From the NCBI GenBank assembly GCA_900545215.1, contig UQXW01000015.1, positions 1-39,457 of the forward strand: DNA of 39,457 nt. Reading direction: 5' to 3'. Position 1 is the first letter of the stretch. Each line of letters begins with the position of its first letter. Origin of the DNA: an uncultured Bacteroidota bacterium. Its GTDB lineage: Bacteria; Bacteroidota; Bacteroidia; Bacteroidales; P3. The notes beneath the pieces are model-generated. The model was not told where the DNA came from and did no database searches. It worked only from the letters and a program-made list of their open reading frames with translations. A program made the position numbers and the translations under genes. Positions 1 to 7,737 of this stretch are shown one piece after another.

Positions 1-877
1 GCTCGAAGGCTTCTATTCGTGAACGGGACTTCGTGCCACGAGCTTGCGGCATACGACGTATCCATTCCAATTCTTTCTTATATAAATTCCTTGCCTTGGC
101 TTGTTCGCTCTCCTGTTGGCGACGTTTCTCGTCCTTCTTTTCGAGGTAATACTCGAAATTGCCCCTGTATTTGTCCATTCCCTCCTCGCCAAGCTCGTAA
201 ATATCGGTGCAAACGTTGTTTATGAAATATCTGTCGTGAGATACAATCAACAGACTTTGATTTGACGTGCCGAGATAAGCCTCCAACCATTCTATCATCT
301 TTATGTCCAAATGGTTCGTAGGCTCGTCAAGCAACAAAACTTCACTTTGGCTTATCAGAACGGTGCATAACGCCACTTTCTTCCTTTCTCCTCCGGACAG
401 GGTGCCGACGTTTTGTTGTAAATCGGTTATATTCAGCCGTCCAAGCATTTCCTTGATTTCGCTTTCATAGTTCCATGCGTTCAGGCTGTCCATCTCGCTT
501 ATCGCATCGGTGAGTTGCCGTTGCGTCGCGGGGCAATCGTCGGTGCGAACGGCATAAAGAGCCTGTTCGTAACGCTTCACAGCCTGCATCAATGGGGTAT
601 CGCTGTCGAAAAGCACGTCCATGATGCTTGCATTCACGCCTTGCAACGGGTGTTGCTCCAAATAAGATACCCTGATGTCTTTTCTGAAACTCAATGTTCC
701 CTCATCGCAGGTCTCTTTGCCTGCCAATATTTTCATCAAAGTGCTTTTGCCGCTTCCGTTCGCAGCCACAAGAGCCGTTTTCTGACCTTTGTTTATTCCG
801 AAACTCAAATTGCGGAAAAGAGTCTTCTCTCCGTATGTTTTTGTCAGACCTTCGACCGTTACGTAATTGTCTGCCAT
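1..877 (-). CDS. ABC-F family ATPase (C-terminus outside window)
   Basis: Partial gene: 292 codons are visible from ATG 877-875 and it runs off the left edge. It begins MADNYVTVEGLTKTYGEKTL and has a Walker A (GSGKST), the ABC signature LSGGERKKVAL, Walker B followed by DEPTNHLD, and the switch HDRYF. After this comes a charged linker (EYYLEKKDEKRRQQESEQAK) that matches the ABC-F inter-domain linker. There are no membrane segments, so this is a soluble ribosome-associated type ATPase (translation factor or antibiotic target protection) rather than a transporter. Its start codon overlaps the TAA stop of the DUF4292 gene by one base (TAATG), implying translational coupling at the end of a four-gene operon. 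The subfamily (Uup, EttA or other) cannot be decided without the second ATPase domain. Confidence 0.93.
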   Translation of the reverse strand, partial: MADNYVTVEGLTKTYGEKTLFRNLSFGINKGQKTALVAANGSGKSTLMKILAGKETCDEGTLSFRKDIRVSYLEQHPLQGVNASIMDVLFDSDTPLMQAVKRYEQALYAVRTDDCPATQRQLTDAISEMDSLNAWNYESEIKEMLGRLNITDLQQNVGTLSGGERKKVALCTVLISQSEVLLLDEPTNHLDIKMIEWLEAYLGTSNQSLLIVSHDRYFINNVCTDIYELGEEGMDKYRGNFEYYLEKKDEKRRQQESEQAKARNLYKKELEWIRRMPQARGTKSRSRIEAFE

Positions 878-1494
878 TATCTTCTTTCTATGCTGAATTT
901 GTTCGGTATGGTGAAAGGATATTGTTGAGGTTCGTCGTACTTGATTGAAGTGCGGTTCAACCTGACTTTATAAGCCTTGCCTCCATGTTTTGCTTCGATT
1001 TCCATGTTCTGCGTATCGGGAGAAAGCACTTGTTTCTTCATATTCACTTTCGCTCCGCCGAAAAGTCCGATGTCGAACGTTTTCTCCATATTTGTCGTAT
1101 CCGTAACAATCCTTTCGATTTCCGCATTATCTGGTTTGTATCCGCTTAATCGTTCGACAGTCTGCTTGGAAATTATATACGCATCGGAATTGATTTTATC
1201 CAACACATAAACGCTGTCTGCCGTTATTTGCATTCTTCCCACTTCTTGGAACAAGGCTGTAAGGCTCACCCATATTATGCTGTCATGACTTGCCCTTACC
1301 TGCACTTTGAAAGGAATGCTGTTGTACTTTCCGCTGTACTGTGCGGAGAATGTTTTATACGGGACGGTCTGTTCCTCTTTTGCCGGTTGCGATTTGACAT
1401 CGGCAACAATGTCTTGCCGCTTGTTCTTCAAAACACCGCAAGAACAAAACACGGATACAAGCACGCCTACCGCAATACATTTTTTCCACCTCAT
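877..1494 (-). CDS. DUF4292 lipoprotein, LolA/LolB-like fold suspected
   Basis: 205 residues. I chose ATG 1494 because it gives an ATGA overlap with the stop of the TPR gene and opens directly with a lipoprotein signal (MRWKKCIAVGVLVSVFCSC, lipid-modified Cys at about residue 19). The upstream ATG at 1548 lies inside the TPR gene. The mature part alternates beta strands (FSAQYSGKY, IPFKVQVRA, SIIWVSL, GRMQITADSVYVLD) in the pattern of the half-barrel LolA/LolB fold. Family members in Bacteroidota commonly sit next to a TPR lipoprotein, as here. The family is of unproven function; a role in outer-membrane lipoprotein handling is inference. It is followed by the ABC-F gene with a one-base stop/start overlap. 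Confidence 0.88.
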   Translation of the reverse strand: MRWKKCIAVGVLVSVFCSCGVLKNKRQDIVADVKSQPAKEEQTVPYKTFSAQYSGKYNSIPFKVQVRASHDSIIWVSLTALFQEVGRMQITADSVYVLDKINSDAYIISKQTVERLSGYKPDNAEIERIVTDTTNMEKTFDIGLFGGAKVNMKKQVLSPDTQNMEIEAKHGGKAYKVRLNRTSIKYDEPQQYPFTIPNKFSIERR

Positions 1495-3116
1495 CGTCCG
1501 ACGGATTGTTTGATTGTCTCGTAATGTTGTTTCACCGTTTCGCTCCATTCAGCCTGATTATGCAGGAACGCTTCAAACACTTGAAAGGCTTGGCTGTGTT
1601 TGCCTGCCACATACAAAACCCATGCGTAGGTATCGGCGTATGTGATATTGTCGGGCTGTGCTTTATGTGCTTTTTCTGCCATTGCTTCGGCTTTTTCGAT
1701 GTCTCTGTTTTCAAGACTCAGGTAGTAAGCATAATTATTCAAAGCCGGAATGTTGTCGGGATTCAAGTCAACGGCTTTTTGATAATATTCATACGACTTA
1801 TCGTTGTTTCCGCTTTCATGGTATGCGTCTGCAAGATTAAGATAGAAGTCTTCCATAAGGGCTTTATTGTCCCTGCTGCGGGCAAGCCCGTCGGAGAGAG
1901 TTTTTATCGCTCCCTCATAGTTCTTGTTCACCAACTGGTTCACCCCTTTGAACAAATACGGTACAGCCTGTTGCGGAAACAACCTTATTGCTTTGTCCGC
2001 TGTTGCTATTATGCTGTCCGCCGGTTCGCAGGTACTCTGCGAGAATAAGAGGTTTTGATACGTTTGATAATCATTCGTGCCGAGTTCGATGCACCTTTTG
2101 GCAGTCAAAGTCGCAGAAACATAGTTTTGATTTCTCATATAACCTATGTTCAGGAACTGCCACAATTCCGCCTGTTCGGAATGCAATTCCCTCATGCTTT
2201 CCAAATGGGCAAGGTATTTGGCAAAAACATCCGGCTTTTGGTCAACATCGTCTTTGTATATGCTCAACATGACCATGTTTTTGGTGGAGAAATCCACATC
2301 CTTGTTCAAGCACAGACGGGATATGTACATTTCGAGACTGTCCGGCATATTCTTTGCCGCATAATACTCAATCAGGGCTATGGTATTGTTTTCGTCTTCC
2401 GGAGAAATGGCTTCTATTTTCTTGAAATAGGAATATGCCTTTGCTTTATCGCCGCTTTGCACTGCCGCTTGTGCCAATACGGATAAATAATCCACGTTTT
2501 GAGGAAAGTTGTTCGACAAACGCTCCATCTCTTTTTTCGCCTTGTCGGGCTGTTGCATTTGCTGGTACAATTTATACTTCAACATGCTTGTCGCTTCGCT
2601 CACTCCGCGTCTCTTCTCCATTCGATTCAGCACGGCTATCGTATTGTCGTACTTCCCGGCATTGAAATACAGGTCGGACAATTCGCTGTAATATTCGTCT
2701 GCATCGGGATTTTGTTTCAAGAGTTTCTCGTACTGCTCCGCAGCCTTATCGAGTTGACGAATTTGGCGGTAAATCTCGGCGAGTTGTTCTCTGTACCAAT
2801 GATTTTTCGGACTGAGTTCTATTGCCTTTTCGTTGTATTCTATCGCCGAAGCTACGTTACGTTTCTCGAAATTCAAAGCCGAAAGTTGATAATAGGCAAG
2901 AGAATTGTTCTCTTGCAGTTCTATTATCTTCTCGTATATGGCAATGGCTTCATCGATGTTGCCTATTTCTTTCTGAACAGCCGCATCGATAACCATGGCC
3001 GTGATTTTGTCGTCCTGTTCCGCACTTGTATTCATTGCCTTACGTCCCGATGAACATGCGTATAACGTAAAAACGAGGACGAACGATAGCAGGATTGCTC
3101 TAAAACGCACTGTCAT
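1491..3116 (-). CDS. Tetratricopeptide-repeat lipoprotein
   Basis: 541 residues from ATG 3116, which overlaps the previous stop as ATGA. A TTG six bases upstream is less likely. The N-terminus MTVRFRAILLSFVLVFTLYACSS is a lipoprotein signal, with Cys near residue 21. The rest is a long array of 34-residue helical repeats, for example EAIAIYEKIIELQENNSLAYYQL, AIEYNEKAIELSPKNHWYREQL, KAAEQYEKLLKQNPDADEYYSEL and SYEYYQKAVDLNPDNIPALNNY, each with the usual small/aromatic TPR positions. It is probably anchored in the outer membrane facing the periplasm and acts as a protein scaffold; the partner is unknown. It is co-transcribed with the nucleotidyltransferase upstream and DUF4292 downstream. Confidence 0.93.
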   Translation of the reverse strand: MTVRFRAILLSFVLVFTLYACSSGRKAMNTSAEQDDKITAMVIDAAVQKEIGNIDEAIAIYEKIIELQENNSLAYYQLSALNFEKRNVASAIEYNEKAIELSPKNHWYREQLAEIYRQIRQLDKAAEQYEKLLKQNPDADEYYSELSDLYFNAGKYDNTIAVLNRMEKRRGVSEATSMLKYKLYQQMQQPDKAKKEMERLSNNFPQNVDYLSVLAQAAVQSGDKAKAYSYFKKIEAISPEDENNTIALIEYYAAKNMPDSLEMYISRLCLNKDVDFSTKNMVMLSIYKDDVDQKPDVFAKYLAHLESMRELHSEQAELWQFLNIGYMRNQNYVSATLTAKRCIELGTNDYQTYQNLLFSQSTCEPADSIIATADKAIRLFPQQAVPYLFKGVNQLVNKNYEGAIKTLSDGLARSRDNKALMEDFYLNLADAYHESGNNDKSYEYYQKAVDLNPDNIPALNNYAYYLSLENRDIEKAEAMAEKAHKAQPDNITYADTYAWVLYVAGKHSQAFQVFEAFLHNQAEWSETVKQHYETIKQSVGR

Positions 3117-4123
3117 TCCCAATCTGTTACGTTATAATCTCCGAGGCTCAGACGTTCCGCCCTGCCTTTAAGCGTTGTATTGCTGCCGATCATGCTCTCG
3201 GTAATCATGCTTTTGCTTACCGTTGTCGCTTTGCCTATCATGGAATTGCTTATACGGCTGTCGCTTATATTGCTGCCCGCTCCTATGCTGACATACGGAC
3301 CGATCACACAAGCGTTAATGCTTACGCCGGAAGCGATATACACCGGAGGAATGATGACACTGTCTTTGCAAACAATATCATCGGCAACAAGCTTTTCCTT
3401 GCCTGCTTTCAATTCCAATATTCTGCGGTTCGTATATATCGTTGCGGCAGGATTTCCGCAGTCCAACCACTCTTTCACATTTTCCGTCTTGAACTTCAAG
3501 CCCTTGTCCAGCATATTCTGCAAAGCATCGGTAAGTTGGTACTCGCCGGATTTGGTTATGTTGTTATCCATCAGGTATTGCAACTCGCTCAACAGGTTTT
3601 CGCCCGACTTGAAGTAATAAATACCGATGATGGCCTCATTGGAAACATATTCTTTCGGCTTTTCCACAAAGCCGTTTATCGTTCCGTCAACGTTCTTTCT
3701 CACCACGCCGAATGCACTCGGGTCTTCGACCTTATGCGTCCATATAATACCGTCCTCCTCAGTGTTCATGGAAAAACCGGCATCGAATAAAGTATCGGCA
3801 AAAGCCACTGTTACCTTTCCTTTCAGGCTTTCTCTTGCACACCAAACGGCATGTGCCGTTCCCAATGCCTCCTTCTGGTAATAAATCCTGCCTTTCGCAC
3901 CCATTCCTTCCGCAATGGATACCAACCTTTGCTCGACCTCGCTGCCGAAGTCTCCTATTATGAAGCCTATTTCCTCGATCGGTTCACCGACCACAAGGTT
4001 TATTTCTTCGCAAAGTCTTCTTACTATGGATTTACCCGCAACCTCTATAAGCGGTTTGGGAGTTGTCAATGTATGGGGACGGAGCCTTTTGCCCATTCCC
4101 GCCATGGGAATTATTATTTTCAT
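3113..4123 (-). CDS. Sugar-phosphate nucleotidyltransferase with left-handed beta-helix tail
   Basis: 336 residues from ATG 4123 (MKIIIPMAGMGKRLRP). An upstream TTG at 4147 would start inside the promoter box and is rejected. The nucleotidyltransferase loop GMGKRLRPHT and KPLIEVAGKS lie in the first 35 residues; the catalytic region includes GTAHAV, FADTLF, FGVV and FVEKP. A C-terminal series of hexapeptide repeats follows (VYIASGVSINACVIGPYVSI and onward). This layout matches RmlA/GlmU-like enzymes that join NTP to a sugar-1-phosphate. The sugar and base are not evident. It heads an operon with the TPR lipoprotein, DUF4292 and ABC-F genes and has its own -7 box just upstream. Confidence 0.92.
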   Translation of the reverse strand: MKIIIPMAGMGKRLRPHTLTTPKPLIEVAGKSIVRRLCEEINLVVGEPIEEIGFIIGDFGSEVEQRLVSIAEGMGAKGRIYYQKEALGTAHAVWCARESLKGKVTVAFADTLFDAGFSMNTEEDGIIWTHKVEDPSAFGVVRKNVDGTINGFVEKPKEYVSNEAIIGIYYFKSGENLLSELQYLMDNNITKSGEYQLTDALQNMLDKGLKFKTENVKEWLDCGNPAATIYTNRRILELKAGKEKLVADDIVCKDSVIIPPVYIASGVSINACVIGPYVSIGAGSNISDSRISNSMIGKATTVSKSMITESMIGSNTTLKGRAERLSLGDYNVTDWE

Positions 4124-4144
4124 ATCTACACTGTTTTTACCTTG

Positions 4145-4152
4145 CAAAGGTA
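4145..4152 (-). promoter_or_regulatory. Bacteroidota -7 box for the nucleotidyltransferase operon
   Basis: TACCTTTG on the minus strand, matching TAnnTTTG, 21 bases upstream of ATG 4123. No exact TTTG -33 element at 19-21 bases was found. Confidence 0.75.
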
Positions 4153-4349
4153 ATACAAATCATTAAAACAGTTACGCCAAAGAGCTAAAAACAAATCCGA
4201 GCCATAAAGAAGCGAACTTCAATCGAGGGAAACACATCGACCGAGCATACTCGAAAGTATGTAAAGCCTCACTTCATGAAACGCAAAGCCGCTTCTAAGT
4301 TCATGGAAACAAAGAACCGCCGAAAACAAATCGCCGTTTCGCTGAAATG

Positions 4350-4406
4350 AAACGCCGAAAGAAAAAATTATTACGCCGTTTCGTGAAATTCTTTCGGCGT
4401 TTTGTT
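4350..4406 (+). repeat. Dispersed 57-nt palindromic element, copy A
   Basis: The arms AAACGCCGAAAGAA (4350-4363) and TTCTTTCGGCGTTT (4389-4402) are perfect inverted repeats around a 25-nt loop that carries a third module, ACGCCGTTTCGTG. Homology with copy B extends 21 nt further left (from 4329). It lies 34 nt past the acyltransferase stop, so it may also act as a terminator there. The frame from 4350 reads KRRKKKLLRRFVKFFRRFV and is preceded directly by ATG. Confidence 0.85.
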
Positions 4407-4436
4407 TTTCCGTGTGATAGAAAGGTGATTTTCAGG

Positions 4437-5564
4437 TCAGTGCTTCGGCTTCTTTTTTCCAAGTTTCAGGAAGAAGTCTTCAAAACAGCGTTTGGAGATA
4501 TAGGCAACCACTATGGTAAGAAGGAATGTCGATAGAATGAAGAGCAGAACGAATAAAGGTTCAGGCAGTGTTGCTTTAAGGGGTTTGAGCAAGAGGGTCA
4601 TAAGAAAGACAATGCCCATGTGATACATGTATATGCCGTAGGAGATTTCGCCACCGAATTTCAAGAAACGGTTCTCTTTCCTGTCGGCTCGGCAAATGGT
4701 TATCGTCAAGATAAGGTACAGGTAAAGCAATGAAAGAAGAAAGGGTGAGAAAACGGGAGTGAGGAAAAGCAATTTCCAAAGAGGATTGTCTATGTTGATG
4801 TTGAAACAAAGGAAAATCGGCACAAGCAGGCAGATAATCACCCTGAAAGGCTTGCGGAAAAGCCAAAGGGTTTCGACTTTGTCCTTTGCATTGAAAAGGA
4901 AACAAGCACCCAAGGCACCGACCGCCATGGTCTCGAAACTATAATTACGCATCAGAAATGCAAAAACATTATTCTCTGCACAGAAATGCTGTATCAACAT
5001 AAGAGAAGCAAGTTTCAAAACAATGATGGCAGAAAGTATGGCTACAATATGCCGTCTGCAATATTTGAAAAGGGGAGCCCATAGAAGGTAAAACACTTCC
5101 TCCACGCCTATCGACCAAAGAGGCTCGAGAAAATGATGACCGTAATGAAAGAGAACGAGTATAGGAAAAAAGAAAAGGAAATAATACCATGTTTGAGAAA
5201 GCGTATAAGGCATTTGATAATCTATTCCGACCAAGCCGAACGCCAAAGGTAACAAAAGAGTGCCTATGATGATGAGCAGAAAGTACAAAGGCCAGATACG
5301 TCTCACTCTTCGCAGATAGAATTGCTTTATGCTGATGGTGCCGGTTTGGTCATGCTCTTTAAGCAAAAGGTAAGTTATAAGAAAACCGCTTAGAACGAAG
5401 AAGAAATTTACGGCGTTTGCTCCGTTGCGAAACAAGCCCCAATCACACAAATCGAACAATCCGTCTTTCTTTCCTATGGTTGCAGTGTGATGAAGTACGA
5501 CAAGACTCGCCGCAAAGAACCTCAAAGCATTCAGTCCCTTGAAATAAGAGATGTTTTTGTACAT
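4437..5564 (-). CDS. Acyltransferase 3 family membrane protein (OafA/YrhL-like)
   Basis: 375 residues from ATG 5564 (MYKNISYFKGLNALRFFAAS). The frame is open to 5624, but that extension would be encoded by the terminator hairpin of the upstream gene, so it is rejected. Family hallmarks are the RFFAASLVVLHH segment at the N-terminus with the conserved His, FFFVLSGFLITYLLL, a cytoplasmic FYLRRVRRIWPLYF, the LWSIGVEEVFYLLW segment (family form LWSLSVEEQFY), and about ten hydrophobic helices. Such proteins transfer acetyl or other acyl groups to cell-surface sugars. The window also codes for other surface-polysaccharide functions, but the acceptor is unknown. It follows the OTC gene after a terminator-like hairpin and no -7 box was seen, so readthrough transcription is possible. 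Confidence 0.92.
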   Translation of the reverse strand: MYKNISYFKGLNALRFFAASLVVLHHTATIGKKDGLFDLCDWGLFRNGANAVNFFFVLSGFLITYLLLKEHDQTGTISIKQFYLRRVRRIWPLYFLLIIIGTLLLPLAFGLVGIDYQMPYTLSQTWYYFLFFFPILVLFHYGHHFLEPLWSIGVEEVFYLLWAPLFKYCRRHIVAILSAIIVLKLASLMLIQHFCAENNVFAFLMRNYSFETMAVGALGACFLFNAKDKVETLWLFRKPFRVIICLLVPIFLCFNINIDNPLWKLLFLTPVFSPFLLSLLYLYLILTITICRADRKENRFLKFGGEISYGIYMYHMGIVFLMTLLLKPLKATLPEPLFVLLFILSTFLLTIVVAYISKRCFEDFFLKLGKKKPKH

Positions 5565-5583
5565 TCCGATTTTCCGATTACGA

Positions 5584-5621
5584 GAAAAGGGACAAGCGGA
5601 CTTCATTGCCACCTTGTCCCT
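5584..5621 (-). terminator. Intrinsic terminator after the OTC gene
   Basis: On the minus strand AGGGACAAG pairs with CTTGTCCCT (5613-5621 with 5588-5596), followed by TTTTC. It lies 27 bases past the OTC stop and within 20 bases of the acyltransferase start. Confidence 0.75.
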
Positions 5622-5647
5622 CAAATAACGACTTTTCTTTTTCGGTC

Positions 5648-6649
5648 TTATTCGCCAAGCGTTGCAACCATCACAGCTTTGATAGTGTGCATACGATTCT
5701 CGGCTTCATCGAATACGATAGAGTTTTCAGACTCGAATACGTCCTCTGTTACTTCCACTCCATCGATTCCGAATTGTTTGTAAACGTCTCTTCCCACTTG
5801 TGTTTCCAAATTGTGATATGCAGGAAGGCAGTGCATGAATTTGCATTTAGGATTGCCTGTTTTTGCCATCACTTCTTTGTTCACTTGATATGGTTTCAAA
5901 AGTTTGATTCTCTCTGCCCATACTTCGGCAGGCTCTCCCATCGATACCCATACATCGGTATAAAGGAAGTCGCAACCCTTTACGCCTTGTTCCACATTGT
6001 CCGTTACAGTCAAAGTGGCACCTGTCTCTTTCGCTATCTCTTGGCAGGTTGCTATCAAGTCGGCACTCGGTTGCAATTTCTTAGGAGCAACGATACGAAC
6101 GTCCATTCCCATCTTCACACCGCCGACCATTAGAGAGTTACCCATGTTGTAGCGTGCGTCTCCGAGGTAAGCGTAAGATACTTTGTTAAGAGGCTTATCC
6201 GTATGCTCGCTCATGGTCAAAAAGTCTGCCAAGATTTGAGTAGGGTGGAATTCGTTGGTCAATCCGTTCCATACAGGTACGCCGGCGTACTCTGCAAGTT
6301 CCTCAACGATTTTTTGTTCAAAGCCTCTGTATTCTATTCCGTCGAACATTCTGCCCAATACTCTCGCAGTATCTTTCATGGATTCCTTTACACCTATCTG
6401 AGAACCCGTAGGGCCGAGATAGGTTACGTGAGCACCTTGGTCATGTGCCGCAACCTCGAATGCACAACGCGTACGAGTGGATGTTTTCTCGAATATAAGG
6501 GCAATGTTCTTGCCTTTCAATTTCGGTTGTTCGCAACCTGCATATTTGGCTCTTTTCAAATCACGTGCCAAATCCAACATGTATTGGATTTCTTTTGGAG
6601 TAAAATCCAACAACTTCAAAAAATTTCTGTTTCTCAAATTGAATGCCAT
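5648..6649 (-). CDS. arcB: Ornithine carbamoyltransferase, catabolic type by context
   Basis: 333 residues, the usual OTC length. The carbamoyl-phosphate motif STRTR is at residues 57-61, followed by the SQIGVKESMKDTARVLGRMF segment typical of the longer OTCs found in arginine deiminase operons. The ornithine loop/active-site Cys motif HCLPAYH starts at residue 273. The reaction is ornithine + carbamoyl phosphate = citrulline + Pi. The carbamate kinase gene lies 43 bases upstream on the same strand, so together they can convert citrulline and Pi to ornithine, ammonia, CO2 and ATP. No arginine deiminase gene (arcA) is in the window. The alternative is anabolic argF; neighbour and length favour arcB. 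A terminator hairpin follows the gene. Confidence 0.93.
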   Translation of the reverse strand: MAFNLRNRNFLKLLDFTPKEIQYMLDLARDLKRAKYAGCEQPKLKGKNIALIFEKTSTRTRCAFEVAAHDQGAHVTYLGPTGSQIGVKESMKDTARVLGRMFDGIEYRGFEQKIVEELAEYAGVPVWNGLTNEFHPTQILADFLTMSEHTDKPLNKVSYAYLGDARYNMGNSLMVGGVKMGMDVRIVAPKKLQPSADLIATCQEIAKETGATLTVTDNVEQGVKGCDFLYTDVWVSMGEPAEVWAERIKLLKPYQVNKEVMAKTGNPKCKFMHCLPAYHNLETQVGRDVYKQFGIDGVEVTEDVFESENSIVFDEAENRMHTIKAVMVATLGE

Positions 6650-6692
6650 AATCTGTTTTGTTTATTTGTTCTGTTATTACTTCGATTGATTT

Positions 6693-7628
6693 CTACCATA
6701 CTATCCTTGTGCCGCAGTCGGGGTTGCCGAGCTGACCGGCTTCCGTTATGATACACTCTTTTCCGCCGTTCTTGACAAAGTGAAGTGCCGCTCTGACTTT
6801 CGGTGCCATGGAACCCTCGCCGAATTGTCCTTGTTCAAGGTATTCTTCCGCTTGTTTGACGGTGATGACATCAAGTGCCAATTCTCCTTCCTTGCGGAAA
6901 TTGATATAGACCTTGGGAACATCGGTCAGGATATAGAACTCGTCTGCTCCTATTTCAACAGCTGTCAAAGCAGATGCCAAATCCTTGTCGATTACAGCCT
7001 CAACGCCTTTTACGCCTGCCTCTTCGACAACGGGTATTCCGCCCCCTCCTACTGTTACAACGATATTTCCCTCCAATGCCAACTGCTTTACAATTTCTAT
7101 ATTCATCACTTTCAAAGGCTTAGGTGAAGCAACGACTTTACGATACTTGTCGCTCTTGGAGTCCTTTGCATACGTGCAGGAGTTTTCCTTTGCAAAGGCT
7201 TCGGCTTCTTCCTTTGTATAGTATGGTCCTACGGGTTTGACCGGATTCTTGAACGCTTGGTCGTTCTTATCCACAACAACCTGCGTCAACAAGGTCAATA
7301 CATTACGGTCTATTCCCTCTCTTGCAAAGACGTTGCGAAATCCCTGTTCTATCAAATAGCCTATGGAACCTTGGGTTTCGGCAACACAGAAATCCATAGG
7401 CATGGCTTCCACGCCGAATTTCTTCTTTCCTGCCTCGTGTTGCAGCATGACGTTGCCCACTTGCGGGCCGTTGCCGTGTCCGATTACTATGTTGTAATCC
7501 TGCTTCAAAAGACTGAGCAAGGAGTCACAAGTTTCGGTTACGTTTTTTATTTGTTCCTGATATGTACCCTTCTGACCGTTTCTCAATAATGCGTTTCCGC
7601 CAAAAGCCACTACCGCCAATTTCTTCAT
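6693..7628 (-). CDS. arcC: Carbamate kinase
   Basis: 311 residues from ATG 7628 (MKKLAVVAFGGNALLRNG). The frame is open upstream to 8108, but that stretch crosses the promoter and the divergent ligase gene. Amino-acid-kinase motifs are GGNALL near the start, GHGNGPQVGN, GFRN, VVTVGGGGIPVV, TDVPKVYINF and GSMAPKVRAA. It makes ATP and carbamate from carbamoyl phosphate in fermentative arginine/citrulline breakdown. It is the first gene of a unit with the OTC gene downstream and is divergent from the O-antigen-ligase-like gene across 109 bases. Confidence 0.96.
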   Translation of the reverse strand: MKKLAVVAFGGNALLRNGQKGTYQEQIKNVTETCDSLLSLLKQDYNIVIGHGNGPQVGNVMLQHEAGKKKFGVEAMPMDFCVAETQGSIGYLIEQGFRNVFAREGIDRNVLTLLTQVVVDKNDQAFKNPVKPVGPYYTKEEAEAFAKENSCTYAKDSKSDKYRKVVASPKPLKVMNIEIVKQLALEGNIVVTVGGGGIPVVEEAGVKGVEAVIDKDLASALTAVEIGADEFYILTDVPKVYINFRKEGELALDVITVKQAEEYLEQGQFGEGSMAPKVRAALHFVKNGGKECIITEAGQLGNPDCGTRIVW

Positions 7629-7657
7629 TTCTACTGTTTTTGTTTTCAAATAAGGTG

Positions 7658-7665
7658 CAAAGATA
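7658..7665 (-). promoter_or_regulatory. -7 box for arcC-arcB
   Basis: TATCTTTG on the minus strand fits TAnnTTTG and lies 29 bases upstream of ATG 7628. No clear -33 element. Confidence 0.65.
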
Positions 7666-7737
7666 GGCATTTTCTCCGATTTGGATACATTTACATGCCT
7701 TTTGCAATAAATCTTCGGCTTTTGAAGTTTTGAAAAC

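Larger units (their letters stand above)
4124..4436. other. Intergenic region with hairpin and repeat copy A
   Basis: 313 bases between the acyltransferase stop and the nucleotidyltransferase start. It holds the -7 box at 4145-4152, a small perfect hairpin at 4248-4263 (CATACT-cgaa-AGTATG), two imperfect direct repeats containing TTCATGAAAC/TTCATGGAAAC (about 4275 and 4301), and repeat copy A with its left flank (4329-4406). No convincing gene is present. The open frame at 4347-4535 is made of the repeat plus antisense acyltransferase sequence. Confidence 0.6.

Noticed and set aside
4347..4535. 62-codon open frame starting at repeat copy A
   Set aside because: It begins in the repeat and continues antisense to the acyltransferase gene. 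No family match and no promoter.
5565..5624. 20-residue N-terminal extension of the acyltransferase
   Set aside because: It is encoded by the terminator hairpin of the OTC gene, and family members begin near the MYKNISYFKGLNALRFF segment.
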